From the NCBI GenBank assembly GCA_027475525.1, contig JAMWFC010000046.1, positions 2,232,001 to 2,296,000 of the forward strand: a stretch of 64,000 bases of DNA, read 5' to 3'. The stretch comes from Macrolepiota albuminosa. Taxonomy: Eukaryota > Basidiomycota > Agaricomycetes > Agaricales > Agaricaceae. Position 1 is the first letter of the stretch, and every line of letters begins with the position of its first letter. The translations under genes were made by a program, and so were the position numbers. Shown in pieces: positions 19,904 to 30,321 of this stretch. The notes beneath the pieces were generated by a model. That model saw only the letters and a program-made list of their open reading frames with translations, ran no database searches and was not told the origin of the DNA.

Positions 19904-22811
19904 TTAAGTATCAGAGGGATTTACTACCGAGCCCTGCCGAGGGCTTGGCGGTGGTGGGCGAGGATTTTGCATCGTCGAGAGAGTGTACTCTCCCATCTTG
20001 ACAGCCTCGAACACACGTATTGTTCTTACATGCGTCAGCTCAACAATCTTGTCAAGCGGCGAGGAACTGCTGTAGGGCAAGGATGACAAGGGCGTGGAGT
20101 TACGTGGGGTTGCCGACTTAGCACTGGTAGTCGCATCAGCGCCGGGTTTGGGGACGGGTAAGGGTGTGGAGTCCGTAGTATCTAGATCATCCTCTGTTTG
20201 CCAATATGAGGGGATGTCAGCGGGCCAGTTGAAGCGACGTCGACGAAAGCTATAACGTTGAGATTAGTAAGCTGGTCCTTGATGGGTCCCTTTGGCGAAG
20301 GGGACAACTCACCATTCGTACTCCCAAAGGGTCTGCTCCAGGTTCTCGTCACTCTCCATTTGGTTCCCGTCATCACCGCGGAAAGTCCGAATGTAATCCA
20401 TGAGAGTAGGTTTACATCCAATGAGCATATGGACATTCTTGAGCGCATGCATCTCGAGTTCTTCAGGGGACATGGGAATAAACTGATCGGGCCAAACAAC
20501 GAGACCGGGTGACTGAACGGGGGCTATTGAACCGGCGACGAGAGTTGATGAGGACGAGACGGGGCGACGTATCGATGCTTTTGCCAGCGCAGTTGCTTCA
20601 CTTAGTTCGGAGTAGGATATCCCAAGACGGTTTGCTGCCTTAGCACTGAGTGTGCTGTCGCTCGGAGAGGCTGAAAGGGAGATGATGCTATGCCTATTAT
20701 CTTTGAAAGCGGGAGAAACTGGGGTAGGGACAGGCGAAGGTGAAGGCGAGGGGGAAGGAGTATCATCTGAGACATCAGAGGAGGTATCAGGAGGCGTTTT
20801 CACCTTGCAAGAAGGTATCGGCATTTCAAACGTGCGTTCACCAGAATGTGGGATGCCCAGCTTGTACGCCGCCTTTGCACTGACGTTCTCCGGCACACGA
20901 GGTACCGCCATTGTCACTTCCTCTGCAATACCAAGTCGGCCAGCTGCTTTCGTACTGAGGCCTTCAGGAATAGAGGTCTCTACTGCAGGAGAAAACCTGT
21001 CCGTCGAAGATGGGGTTGATGGCTTGTCAACCTTTCTCGTACGTTTCTTCGCCTCCTTGTCTGGACCAGCATAAAACCATTTGCTCCGACTCGACTTCTT
21101 CGTCTCCGGTGCGCCATCTTCTTTCTTGTCCAAGCGGCCCAACCCATTGTTCTCAATGAGGCCAAACTCCTTCTGCGCATCTTTCGGAGCCAACTTTAGA
21201 CGATAACTTTTTGTTTTTTCCACATTACCGAATACGTGTTGAATAACCTCGGGAGCGAACTTAGATGGTTGTGAATGGACACCACATTTTTTATGGAGCA
21301 TATGTTGAAACAGGGCCTCTATATCTCTGCAGGCTGCTGCTTCGGTGCTCCAATCTGAATGAGATTGTGGTATCGTTTGGACAGGTTTGATGGTAAGCAC
21401 GGGCTTTGGTGTAATAGGGAAGTTGTTATCCGGCAACGCCACAAGTGGAAGCTGTGTCGATGCATGCGAATCAGCGCTAGAGACTGAATTTAATGACTCT
21501 CTCTGGGTATGTTTCAATGATGAAGATGTATCTCCATCGCTGACCAATGTCGAGTCGGTGTTTACAGATGCCCCATCGTCCTCGTCTTCAGTCGCATACG
21601 TGTGCCTCAAGACGGGTACCGGCGCGTAGGGGAAGAAGATTTCATCGTCGATCAGCTCTAGCCTGCCGTTGGTCCTGAGTACCCGATGGACTTCAGACAA
21701 GATCGGCTCCCAAGTATCGTATGGGACGCAGAGAGACAAATTTGCCATTCGCACAAGGTCGACTGATTTATCCTGAAATGGCCACGGGAAGATAAGACTA
21801 GGGTTCAATGATCAATGATATTAGAAGACAATGTAAATAAGATTTATTCGCACAAGTTCCCTTGGATGAAATCAATTTGATGATTATTACGGGCTTCTGG
21901 GACTAAAACGTCCACAATGTCAACACCGGTTACGATGGATTGTTTCCAGTAACTGGCTGCTTCGAGAAGCCAATGTCCAGCACCACATCCCAAGTCAAGT
22001 ACAGATATTGGTTCTTCGCCAGTGAAGTCGTAGAAGGAAGGGTTCTTCAAGGGATTCAACCTGCGCAACAAGAGGTCGGTTTGACGATCGCTAAAATGGC
22101 GGGTAAATAGGAATGAAGATTTGAGACAATGCTAGTGACACACTTCTCCAGAAGGATGGGATCATAAGCTTGCATGTAGGGAGCACCATAATCGGTGTGG
22201 ACTCTCATGTTATACCGTTTCATCCAGCGGTTCTTTGGTTTGGAGCGAACAGGCTTTTGAAGGGGATGGAGGATTATTTCCTCCAAGCACTGTTTTTCTG
22301 GGCTCATGCGCTTCTCCTTAGAGACCGTGGGAATAGAAGCAAGAGTAGACGCGGCGTCGGATGATCGAGCACGGGCGGCTTGGGGAGCGTTCGGTCGGGC
22401 GGATGTCGAGGTGGAAGCTGATTCGTCGAGAAGAGACGACAATGATCGCTTCTTCTTCACAGATTTCGTCTTGGTCAGAGACGAGAACAGGCCATGCGAC
22501 GTTGGAGACTTGTCCTTCACTGAAGTGCAAGTCGACGCAGTAGTTGAAGGGGCAGGTGCAGGCATTCTCCGGTCATGCTCTTTCTCCTTCTCCTTTCCTT
22601 TGTCTTTATCCTTGAACCCACGGCCCATGGTAAAAGAGGCTGATCGCAAGATTGAACGTGGACGATGGACAAAGGATTCTGAAGCCGGGAGCTCGGAAAT
22701 ATGTGAGATACGCTTAAGAGTATAGTGGCCTGGTCCCGGAGGCGCAGAAAGAGAACTTTCGAGTCTGGACGCTGAGATCAACGAACCAGGACGATATGTT
22801 GTCGCGGCCAT
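19904..22811 (-). CDS. SAM-dependent methyltransferase-like protein with a long disordered insert
   Basis: Four exons with consistent phases: 22811-22144, 22090-21854, 21797-20313, 20249-19904 (about 911 residues). The N-terminal 190 residues are basic and Ser-rich (GFKDKDKGKEKEKEHDRR). The class I methyltransferase core follows: YGAPYMQAYDPILL, motif I VLDLGCGAGHWLLEAA, then VTGVDIVD, FIQGNF and the late strand LRTNGRLELIDDE. About 330 residues of low complexity then separate it from a conserved tail (HMLIGCKPTLMDYIRTF). That insert contains three copies of a (S/T)-(A/T)-K-A-A-x-(R/K)-L-G-I motif. The substrate is unknown; related uncharacterised Agaricomycete proteins are known to me only from memory. 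Confidence 0.75.
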
Positions 22812-23792
22812 TATTAGAGAGGGAATATATACTGCAAAGCTTAAGTGATGGCCAGGAATGGCCAGATAGAGGGGCTTTGTGCGCTTCGCGGAGCACCTTT
22901 CTCGTGGAACAAACAATGGTAAGACTTCGGCCAAGTAGCGGGACTCAAGAAGATGGGAGCGTGTGGGAGGACTGGAAGAAGTAAAATATACAGTGAACCC
23001 CGGTTATTCCATGTCCAAATCCATTAAGAGTGTGAGAGCACAGCGGGTCTACGATCGAAAATATCTTCCGATCAGTTCTACTTTCACTGCGGCCCTTTCT
23101 GTCACCAGACTTCGTTATAAATGGCTAGTAACCATCATATCAATGTATTACTACACTACTATACAGCATCCTCAGTCGTCATCCTTGCGCGGGGGCGGCC
23201 CGCACGGTTGCAACATTCGCTGCAATCAGACAACATTATTCTTGACATGTGCCTGGGAAATCGAAAATGAACAGACCTCGGTCATTTCAAACTTGACACG
23301 TCCAATTGACTCGCCATCTGCTATAGCAAGGTACGACGTGAGTGTAGGATGACCGACAATAGAGGCCAGAGAATCCCTGTGCTGATGGGTGATCCAGTCG
23401 CTGTGAAAGAAATTCAGGCATTGTCCTTGACAACACGACACAATGCAACATACTATTTCGTCAGATCCGCATGTCCTGGTAGCCTTTGAGTTCACAGCTG
23501 TGTAAAAGTGTGAGAGACATACCAGTACCAGTGTAACGAGCATGAACTGCAATATGCTATTAGTTTTTTAGGAATACACCAACTAAATTGGCATACGATG
23601 CTCCAGTTGTGTGTTTGCTGTATATCTCAACTCCGAAGACTGCAATTGTACAGATTGTCAATTCGAATCAAGCGCCTTCTACCCGCAAGAATGACGGACC
23701 ATGGTCAGGAGGTGTTTACAGTTGTTTCACACATTCAATGGTTCCATCTGAATTTTTTGATGGACGCCCAGTCGCGTGCTCTACCCACAGCC
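22812..23792. other. Intergenic region between divergent genes, with one weak ORF
   Basis: Separates the methyltransferase gene (minus) from LRP1 (plus). The only notable content is the weak minus-strand ORF at 23226-23552, listed separately. No clear promoter element was identified. Confidence 0.5.
23226..23552 (-). CDS. Candidate small secreted cysteine-rich protein (weak)
   Basis: An unspliced 108-codon frame starting MQFMLVTLVLVCLSHFY, a good signal-peptide-like core, with likely cleavage after AVNS. A cluster C-x6-CC-x3-CC-x3-C follows within 25 residues, then a Cys-poor tail. It is not a hydrophobin pattern. There is no recognised homologue, and GTATGT donors inside the frame suggest the true exons could differ. 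It may be chance. Confidence 0.22.
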   Translation of the reverse strand: MQFMLVTLVLVCLSHFYTAVNSKATRTCGSDEIVCCIVSCCQGQCLNFFHSDWITHQHRDSLASIVGHPTLTSYLAIADGESIGRVKFEMTEVCSFSISQAHVKNNVV

Positions 23793-24886
23793 ATGGCAAC
23801 TCTAACCGAACGAGCCAAAGGAAAATTAGCCACACTCTCAGCTTCGTTCGACGAACTTGAGGAAGTGCTAGAACCCCTCTTCGCTCAGTCTCTATCCGAG
23901 ACGATCGTAGGCCTTGAACCCATCCAACAAGCCAAACTTCAGACTGTCTTACCCTACTTGGTCTATGATCTCGTATTCAGTATGCCAATCGTTACTCCCG
24001 CACTTACATTCTAATTTAATCATAGTTTATCTCAAATCAAGGGGTATAGATCCGAAAACCCACCCTGTCGTTTCAGAACTAGTAAGATATGCTACATACC
24101 AAGTATCTTTCCCCGCTCATGTAGTTCCATTTGTAGGAGCGAGTCAAACAATATTTCACCAAAATAGCTGCCGCCGAGAATCCATCGCAAAGCATGTGTC
24201 TGGTACCTTGTTCCATGACACTGACCCTTAAACTCTTGGTTTGTAACAGAACGGACAGAGTTAGACAAAGATGCTGCACAGAGGTTCATTAAACATGCTA
24301 TTACCCAGGCAACGAAGGCAAAAGCTCCGACAGAGGAAACCCCCGGCCCCTCGTCTTCCGTTCAAGTGCAAACCAAGTTTACGAGCAAGATGCTCGAACG
24401 ACAGCTTTACGAAAAGAAGCTCAAGGAACAAGCTGACCAGGAGAGCGAGGAAGAAGAACTAAAAGTCTTTGACGGAGACGACAATATGAACGTCGATGCC
24501 TCAACTCCTGAACCTACAAAGGATGCAAAAGGCAAGAACAAAGCAGTTCCATCCACAAATGATGATGCAAAGACAAAAAGCGGCAGTAAACGGAGCAGAC
24601 CTGTGGTCGATCCGTTCGCAGGTACGTTCACCGTCAAGTCAGATGGCTATGGATGGGCTAGTGACTTCCTCTAGGTTATGGTGACGACACACCGGCTTCC
24701 ACGCCAGCGACCAACTCTCCAAGTGGTACCTCAGCTCTCGATGGGCGGCAAAGCGAGGAACGGACTCCGGAGGATTCTGTGACTAAGTCGGTCGCCGGAA
24801 TACCGGTACCGGGTGCTGGATCGAACTCTGCGTCTGTGAAGAAGGCAAAGAAGGCAAAGAAGAAGCACAGAAAGTCCCTGAATTAA
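23793..24886 (+). CDS. LRP1: Nuclear exosome cofactor LRP1/Rrp47 (C1D family)
   Basis: Binds the Rrp6 subunit of the nuclear exosome in 3' processing of rRNA and snoRNA; human homologue C1D. Exons: 23793-23979, 24026-24081, 24137-24191, 24250-24621, 24675-24886, about 293 residues. The Sas10/C1D domain is seen as LEEVLEPLFAQSL...QAKLQTVLPYLVYDLVF/IYLKSRGIDPKTHPVVSEL/ERVKQYFTKI...KRTELDKDAAQRFIKHAI. Intron 3 needs a GC donor (CAAA/GCATGT) to keep the frame into AAQRFIKHA. The C-terminal half is acidic then Lys-rich (KKAKKAKKKHRKSLN), typical of the family. In-frame Met codons at about 23760 and 23691 would lengthen the N terminus; 23793 best fits homologues. Confidence 0.87.
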
Positions 24887-25129
24887 ACAACTATCTTTGG
24901 TCTTTAACGGACAGCTTTAAGCTATATGTTACAAGTCCGAATTGTCATTTGTATACAATGCAAAAGTAGTATATGTACATGGAATTTATGTCAATGCGAA
25001 GTTGGATGAGGTAGTACAAGAGTCGTAAGTCGTAAAGAGTAGCAAAACATATAAATACACAAGGTACATCTGGGAAGATAAGAACAAAAGTTGTACAGGT
25101 TGCAAAAAATAATCTTACACTGGGAAAAA

Positions 25130-28100
25130 TCACATCACTCTACATCCATCCCTGTTCAAATCAACAATACTCAAAGGGGAGTTCCTACCCGAGGTCCGCG
25201 GCGTTCTTCGTCCTCCAGGAGACCACCATCGCAGTGAGCGGCCCAAACCAGCATCCGTCTCAGAGTCGCCGTTATCGCCCATCGCCCGCTTTGATTTACG
25301 CCTCTTCTCCCTGACGGCCTTGACATTATCCACCGTCTGCCATGAATAAAAAGATTTCAACACCACGCGCTTCTCATCACACTCGTCCTGGCCGACCTTC
25401 AGCTCGTCAGTATTGCCGTCCCTCGCGTCAAGGAACATGAGTTTCCGCGCCTCATAAGCGCGCCAGCCCATGCGCGGTCGTGTTATCCCCGCAAGATCTT
25501 TCACGGTGTTCTCAGTTACCCCACGACAATCCACCACGTTCGCTTTAGCGTTGACTATCCCTCGTTGATGGCATGACCGCACGAATTCTTTGAGCACGGT
25601 GCTGGAGATATGTGTGTTGTCTGCCTCAAGGTACTTTAGGCGTGTGCATCCTCGGACTAGGCTAAGTAGGGCCTCGTTGGTGAGATTCACGGCAAAAGAA
25701 ACATTCAACTGTTCCAGTGCATGGCCAGTCTCCGGTACGATGCCTGCAAAGTGAGATTGCGCTCCATTTGCGCTCGGCGTAAGAGCATTTAAGACTGAGT
25801 CAGTGATATGGGAAGCATCTTCAATATCGATGCGGCGGATGTACCGCGTAGACTTCAGAAGACGGATCAGACCGTCGTCTTTGAGATCGGATCCAATACC
25901 ACTGAGCTCTAGAAACTCAAGATTTGGAACAGAGAACGTCAAGTTAGAGCAAGCATCGTCGGTGAGGAGGACACAATGCGAGAGCGAAAGATGACGCAGG
26001 CGAGTTACTCGTCGTCTTATCTGTAATTCGTTTGTATCTGAGCGACCGAGGTCCATTGGCGGGACAAGGACAGTCTTTGAACCAGTGTCTTGCTCGATAC
26101 CACAAGTAACAAAAGCATCCACCGCAGAGTTGTGTAATTGTCGCGCATAGCTGAGGTCCAAGACTTCCAAATAAGGCGCAGCCTTGCCCAAAGCGGTCAT
26201 CATATCGTCATCTATGTTCCTCAGGCCAGATGCTCTCAGTTCCTTGAGTAGCAAATGGTCTCCTCGATTAAGAGTTGCGACTGCCATGCTTTCGATCCCC
26301 CTTGCATCCATGCTGACGCACCTGCTGATATCCAGAAAGGCAAGCTGAGGATTGTAAGTCGATAGTATACTGCAAGTGGTGTTGGTAACAGCCTTGAGGC
26401 CCTTCACGCATAACTTCTGTAAACAACGAGAACGGAAAAGAAGGTGGTGGAGGGAACGAGTGGTCAAGCCCACGCAGCCTTGTAGATTTATGGCGGTGAG
26501 TTGTGTATAACACATTGATCCCATTTCAAAGCTGACGCAAAGGTGATCAGACATATCTAGAAGAGTCGACGCGGATATTTGAGTATTGCCTGATATGTCT
26601 AGAGTCCGGATACATTGGCCGCCGATTACCGTAAAACGGATAAGGAGAGATTGAGCCATACTGGGAAATGAGCGGAGATTGAGACCAGTCCACAACTGCC
26701 CATCAAAAGCGAGCGCTTGCCAGGATTTGGATACCTAAAGATTGTAATCAGTTGCTTACAAAAACTCACCACGTGCTATGCACGACTCACCCGACTGAGC
26801 TTCACAAGTTCTCGAACACCTGCGTCGCGTCCAACCCATCTATTTCTGAGGGATGAGGCTTTCGCCACGCTCCACCGACCTTGCCTGATTGCATGTAGAT
26901 GATCGGTCTCGTGTAAGGATACCAAGGCCTCGAAGATGTGCAAACGGAGTTCGCGGGGAAGGATTTCGTCAAAATAGTTCTTCACAACAAGAGGAATTGG
27001 GATCAAAATATCTGGGACTGAAGATGGAACAATGTCCAGTGCTGAAAGCGGGAATGGCGAGGAGTGTGAACGTCCCTTGTGTTTTAAGAACGTATGGTCA
27101 AAGATGAATTCTGACAAATTCAAGTTGTTATCCTGCGACTGGAGACCTGATAATCCTGGATATGTGGTATCCAGCTCATCGACTTTCAGGCTGCTATGCC
27201 GGAGGCTAGAAACACTTTTACTCTCGTCGAATGCTTCAAAGAATTGACTTGAAGCGTTATTGGGACGAAGATGGTCCATTTCTACTGGTTTCTTGAGAAG
27301 AAAGTTGCGTGCAAGATTTGCTAAATTGTTGGAAGAACGTGATGAGGTCAGTCTCGACCTAAGCTGAGACAAAGAGCGTGAACGGTCGGATTGAAAAGAC
27401 ATGCTGGAAAGCGATCGAGGCCGGTGTACAGTTGGATTAAGTGAAAGAATTGTAGGCGCTTCATATGAGGACAATGTGAGTTCCTGGGATCCAATCTTAC
27501 TGGTCAAACGAGTCAGTGGGAGCATGCTTGAAGTATAAGAAGAGGGGCCAGATGAGGGCGAACTGGGGAGCGACGACGTCAAAGGAACGCATAAGTCTGT
27601 AGGTGAAAAAGCTAAGGGAGGTAAAACAGGCGGCGACTCTCTCTCCTTTCCCTTGGATGGTCGCGGTTCCATATTCGGGATTCCAACGTCGTCGCGAATG
27701 ATCGGAGAATCCTGCTGTTGCTGTGCATCACTATAGAAAGTATACTGATCGAAATATGAAGGAGATAAGGGAACCAGAAAATTTGATGAGTGGCTGGAAC
27801 CACGACTGGTCGATGGCATAGATGCAGGAAATATGAAGGAGATAAGGGAACCAGAAAATTTGATGAGTGGCTGGAACCACGACTGGTCGATGGCATAGAT
27901 GCAGAACATATATCGAACAGATCACTGGATACAACGACGGGGACAGGGATAGGAAGTGTCCTTGTTACACCTTTCCCTTTACCAACTACCTCTGCGTCCC
28001 CCAATGCCAATTTCTCCTCAGATGTGAGTGTTGCATCGTGAGAAGAGAATTGAGGAATTTCAGGAGCAGTAAAATTTGGTCGTGCAGGAACAGGTTTCAG

Positions 28101-28190
28101 CGCTGGGAGATGAAGTAAATCTGACTCATCGCACGAGTCAAAATGAAACAACTGGGGTTCCACGTTATCGATAACATTCTTATGGCTCAT
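25130..28190 (-). CDS. F-box / leucine-rich-repeat protein
   Basis: Likely substrate receptor of an SCF ubiquitin ligase (Grr1/AMN1/Pof2-like architecture). Two exons, 28190-26791 and 26734-25130, joined as VKLSR/VSKSWQALAFDG. The N-terminal 300 residues are Ser/Pro-rich. An F-box-like segment (LPRELRLHIFEALVSL) precedes the splice. The second exon holds a series of LRRs of the cysteine-containing type (LTAINLQGCVGLTTRSL, LAFLDISRCVSMDARGI, LEVLDLSYARQLHNSAV, LRHLSLSHCVLLTDDA, LEQLNVSFAVNLTNEAL). The tail is basic (KAVREKRRKSKRAM). The assembled first exon is frameshifted by the 77-bp duplication at 27751-27904; with one copy removed the frame is continuous from 28190 to the intron. Convergent with LRP1, 243 bp apart. 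Confidence 0.82.
27751..27904. repeat. 77-bp perfect direct duplication in the F-box/LRR gene
   Basis: Copies 27751-27827 and 27828-27904 match over exactly 77 bp and mismatch on either side. It repeats the codons for SMPSTSRGSSHSSNFLV in two frames and breaks the ORF; probably an assembly overlap. Confidence 0.96.
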
Positions 28191-29036
28191 TACCACGAAA
28201 AGTGAGGTGTTCGACGCAGAGGTCCGAGGATGGTAGCACAAGATGAATGGCAGTAAAGCAAAAGAGATGGAAGAGACGAGAAAGATAGAAAAGATAGAGA
28301 TGCAGGGTCAATCAAGTCAGAGGCCCGAGGCCTGAGGTAACGGAGCGAGGATATCTTGCGTCAAGTACTGTCACGTTGACAGGGGTCAGGGATGCGACGT
28401 CGTCACGAGAAGGTCATGTGAACTACGTCATCGAGCGCGCGGCGCGTCTACTTATCGAGGCGGACTTGGCAACGTCAAACTATATCTGTTTTTGATTATC
28501 TGCATATGCATTGAAAGCTTGCGTCACAGAACGTATCATCTTTGTCGTGCCGTAGTGTTGTCGATTTATCACCTTCGTTCATTAAAATATTGTCTCGACA
28601 ATGACTCGGAGACTGCATTACAAATTATGTGCCAGGAAAAAATATTCTGCATTGCAATGCTCATTAGCTGGATGGCGACCAAGTACTGATAAACACAGAA
28701 ATCCGTCAGATTAAAACCAATTAAAGCTCTACGTGTGAAGCAATCTATAATTTTACTCATGGCATGTTCGGCAACTTACTGACACTGTACTGGCTGAGTC
28801 AGAAGCATGCATCTTGTTCTCACCTGACACGAGCCATATCATAACTCACAATAGTGGAAAAGACACTGGTTTGACATATGTTCGGAACGATACTGACACA
28901 GGAATCATACACACAGAATCAAAAGCAAGATAGTTAGGGAAGCGATGTATCAATGCTGGTATCGGTAGATAGAGTCATAGAACGCGGCACAGAAAGCAAA
29001 CAGACGTATGGAGTAATACAAGGTAGTCTCGAAGCT
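28191..29036. other. Intergenic; nothing recognised
   Basis: Contains the upstream region of the F-box/LRR gene and the 3' flank of the HMG-like gene. Short open frames here show no protein-like character. Confidence 0.6.
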
Positions 29037-29441
29037 CTAAGAGGCCTTCTCTTTCGCTGTTTTCCAATTTGCTGTGGCTGCTTTGAACCTATCATAAAAT
29101 GAGCCAATCGGCGTAGGTAGGTATCATCAAATGGCAAATACCTCTCTTGATGACTGATATCAGGTTGCTCATCTCTCAGACGAGCCATCTCGGTTTGCTA
29201 AGAATGAAAAGGAAAAAATTAAGTACAAAAACAGAAAGGCACTCGCACATTGGAGCGACGTGCCATAAATTTATTAAACGCCGTGAGCTTCTTCCTTCCC
29301 GTCCCAGTGCTAGATTTGTCTGGAAAGGATAGAGCAGTGAATATATTTCACTGAAGATGGCGTGGTGGCGCGCCAGGTAAACAACATACTCTTCTTCGGT
29401 GGTTTTTCCGCCGCAGCTTTCGTAGTTGTCCTTGGGGCCAT
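29037..29441 (-). CDS. Very small HMG-box/YABBY-like nuclear protein, four mini-exons
   Basis: Found by splicing: exons 29441-29390, 29319-29264, 29197-29142 and 29088-29037 (52, 56, 56, 52 nt) give 71 residues. A basic N terminus (MAPRTTTKAAAEKPPKK) leads into KKLTAFNKFM/QTEMARLRDEQPDISHQER/FKAATANWK, the single HMG-like helical block that fungal 'YABBY-like' proteins share (LTxxNKFM..E.ARL...P.....ERF..A..NWK). Likely a small chromatin or transcription-associated protein. Intron 2 joins best with a GC donor (ATG/GCACGT). A GT donor 15 nt further on (AAT/GTGCGA) is also in frame and would insert five residues, ARRSN, in the helix. Confidence 0.75.
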
Positions 29442-30321
29442 TTTTAAGGATGTCGGCCACAAAATTTGCACAGTATAGTGTATAGTAGCAGCTTAAATAT
29501 TGCGATTGTACACGAACTTCAAATCCACTAACAGGACCGAAAGAGTGCAAAGCAGTAAGCACAACGCACTTTGAATTCTGGTTCAAAAAATACGGGACAA
29601 CGCTTACCTCAGTTGTAGCCAAGTGAAAAGGCGACCAGTGACGACGTGGGTAGTCAAACGACAAATTCAGAGCCCATTCCAGTTCAAGCGGAACTTATAC
29701 ACCTGAAGTAGCCCTGACAGCTTCGATCAAGTAGGCACCTGACCCCCGATCACCCCATTAGAAAGCGGGGAAACATAACACAGCATCTACCTTGCCTTGA
29801 AGTTTGAAGCTTGGGACTTAACTGCCAGAATTCAGTGGCATCCTTGACGATAATTTAACTCTGCCCGTCGATTCGGCATACGATCAGTGGTCCAAACATA
29901 CATTATGTATCGCGCCAGCGATGTATCTACACGTGGAACATAGAGATCATCCAGTAGGATTTTCCAATGCTTCCAGAGGTGCAGTCGAGAATTAGAAGAC
30001 TTGTCATACCGCAATGGTACAATGCATCTAGTCTTCCTATTTTAATCAATCGCTTCCTACCAGGTGGCGTTAACTGAGTGTGTTCGGGGTCCTCGACCTG
30101 CAAGAAGGAAACGACTCGAAATAAATGAGACTCGTCGCGAATATTATGAGGACCCAGCACAAAACTGTGGCCTTTCTGTACGAAAGACCTTGAGAACTAG
30201 TTACACGTTCAGAGGCTTAAAGTAGCATAAAGTGTGGGAATCAATGTAAATATATCAAGGATCAGTATCTAGTAGTAGTGATCAAGTAACTGCGTCGTGG
30301 TTCAGTCATTGCCATTGGCGG
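29442..30321. other. Intergenic; possible unassigned exon on minus strand
   Basis: An open stretch at about 30,160-30,000 on the minus strand reads VEDPEHTQLTPPGRKRL, followed by IKIGRLDALYHC, after a good CAG acceptor. It is not connected to a recognisable gene. Otherwise nothing is seen. Confidence 0.35.
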
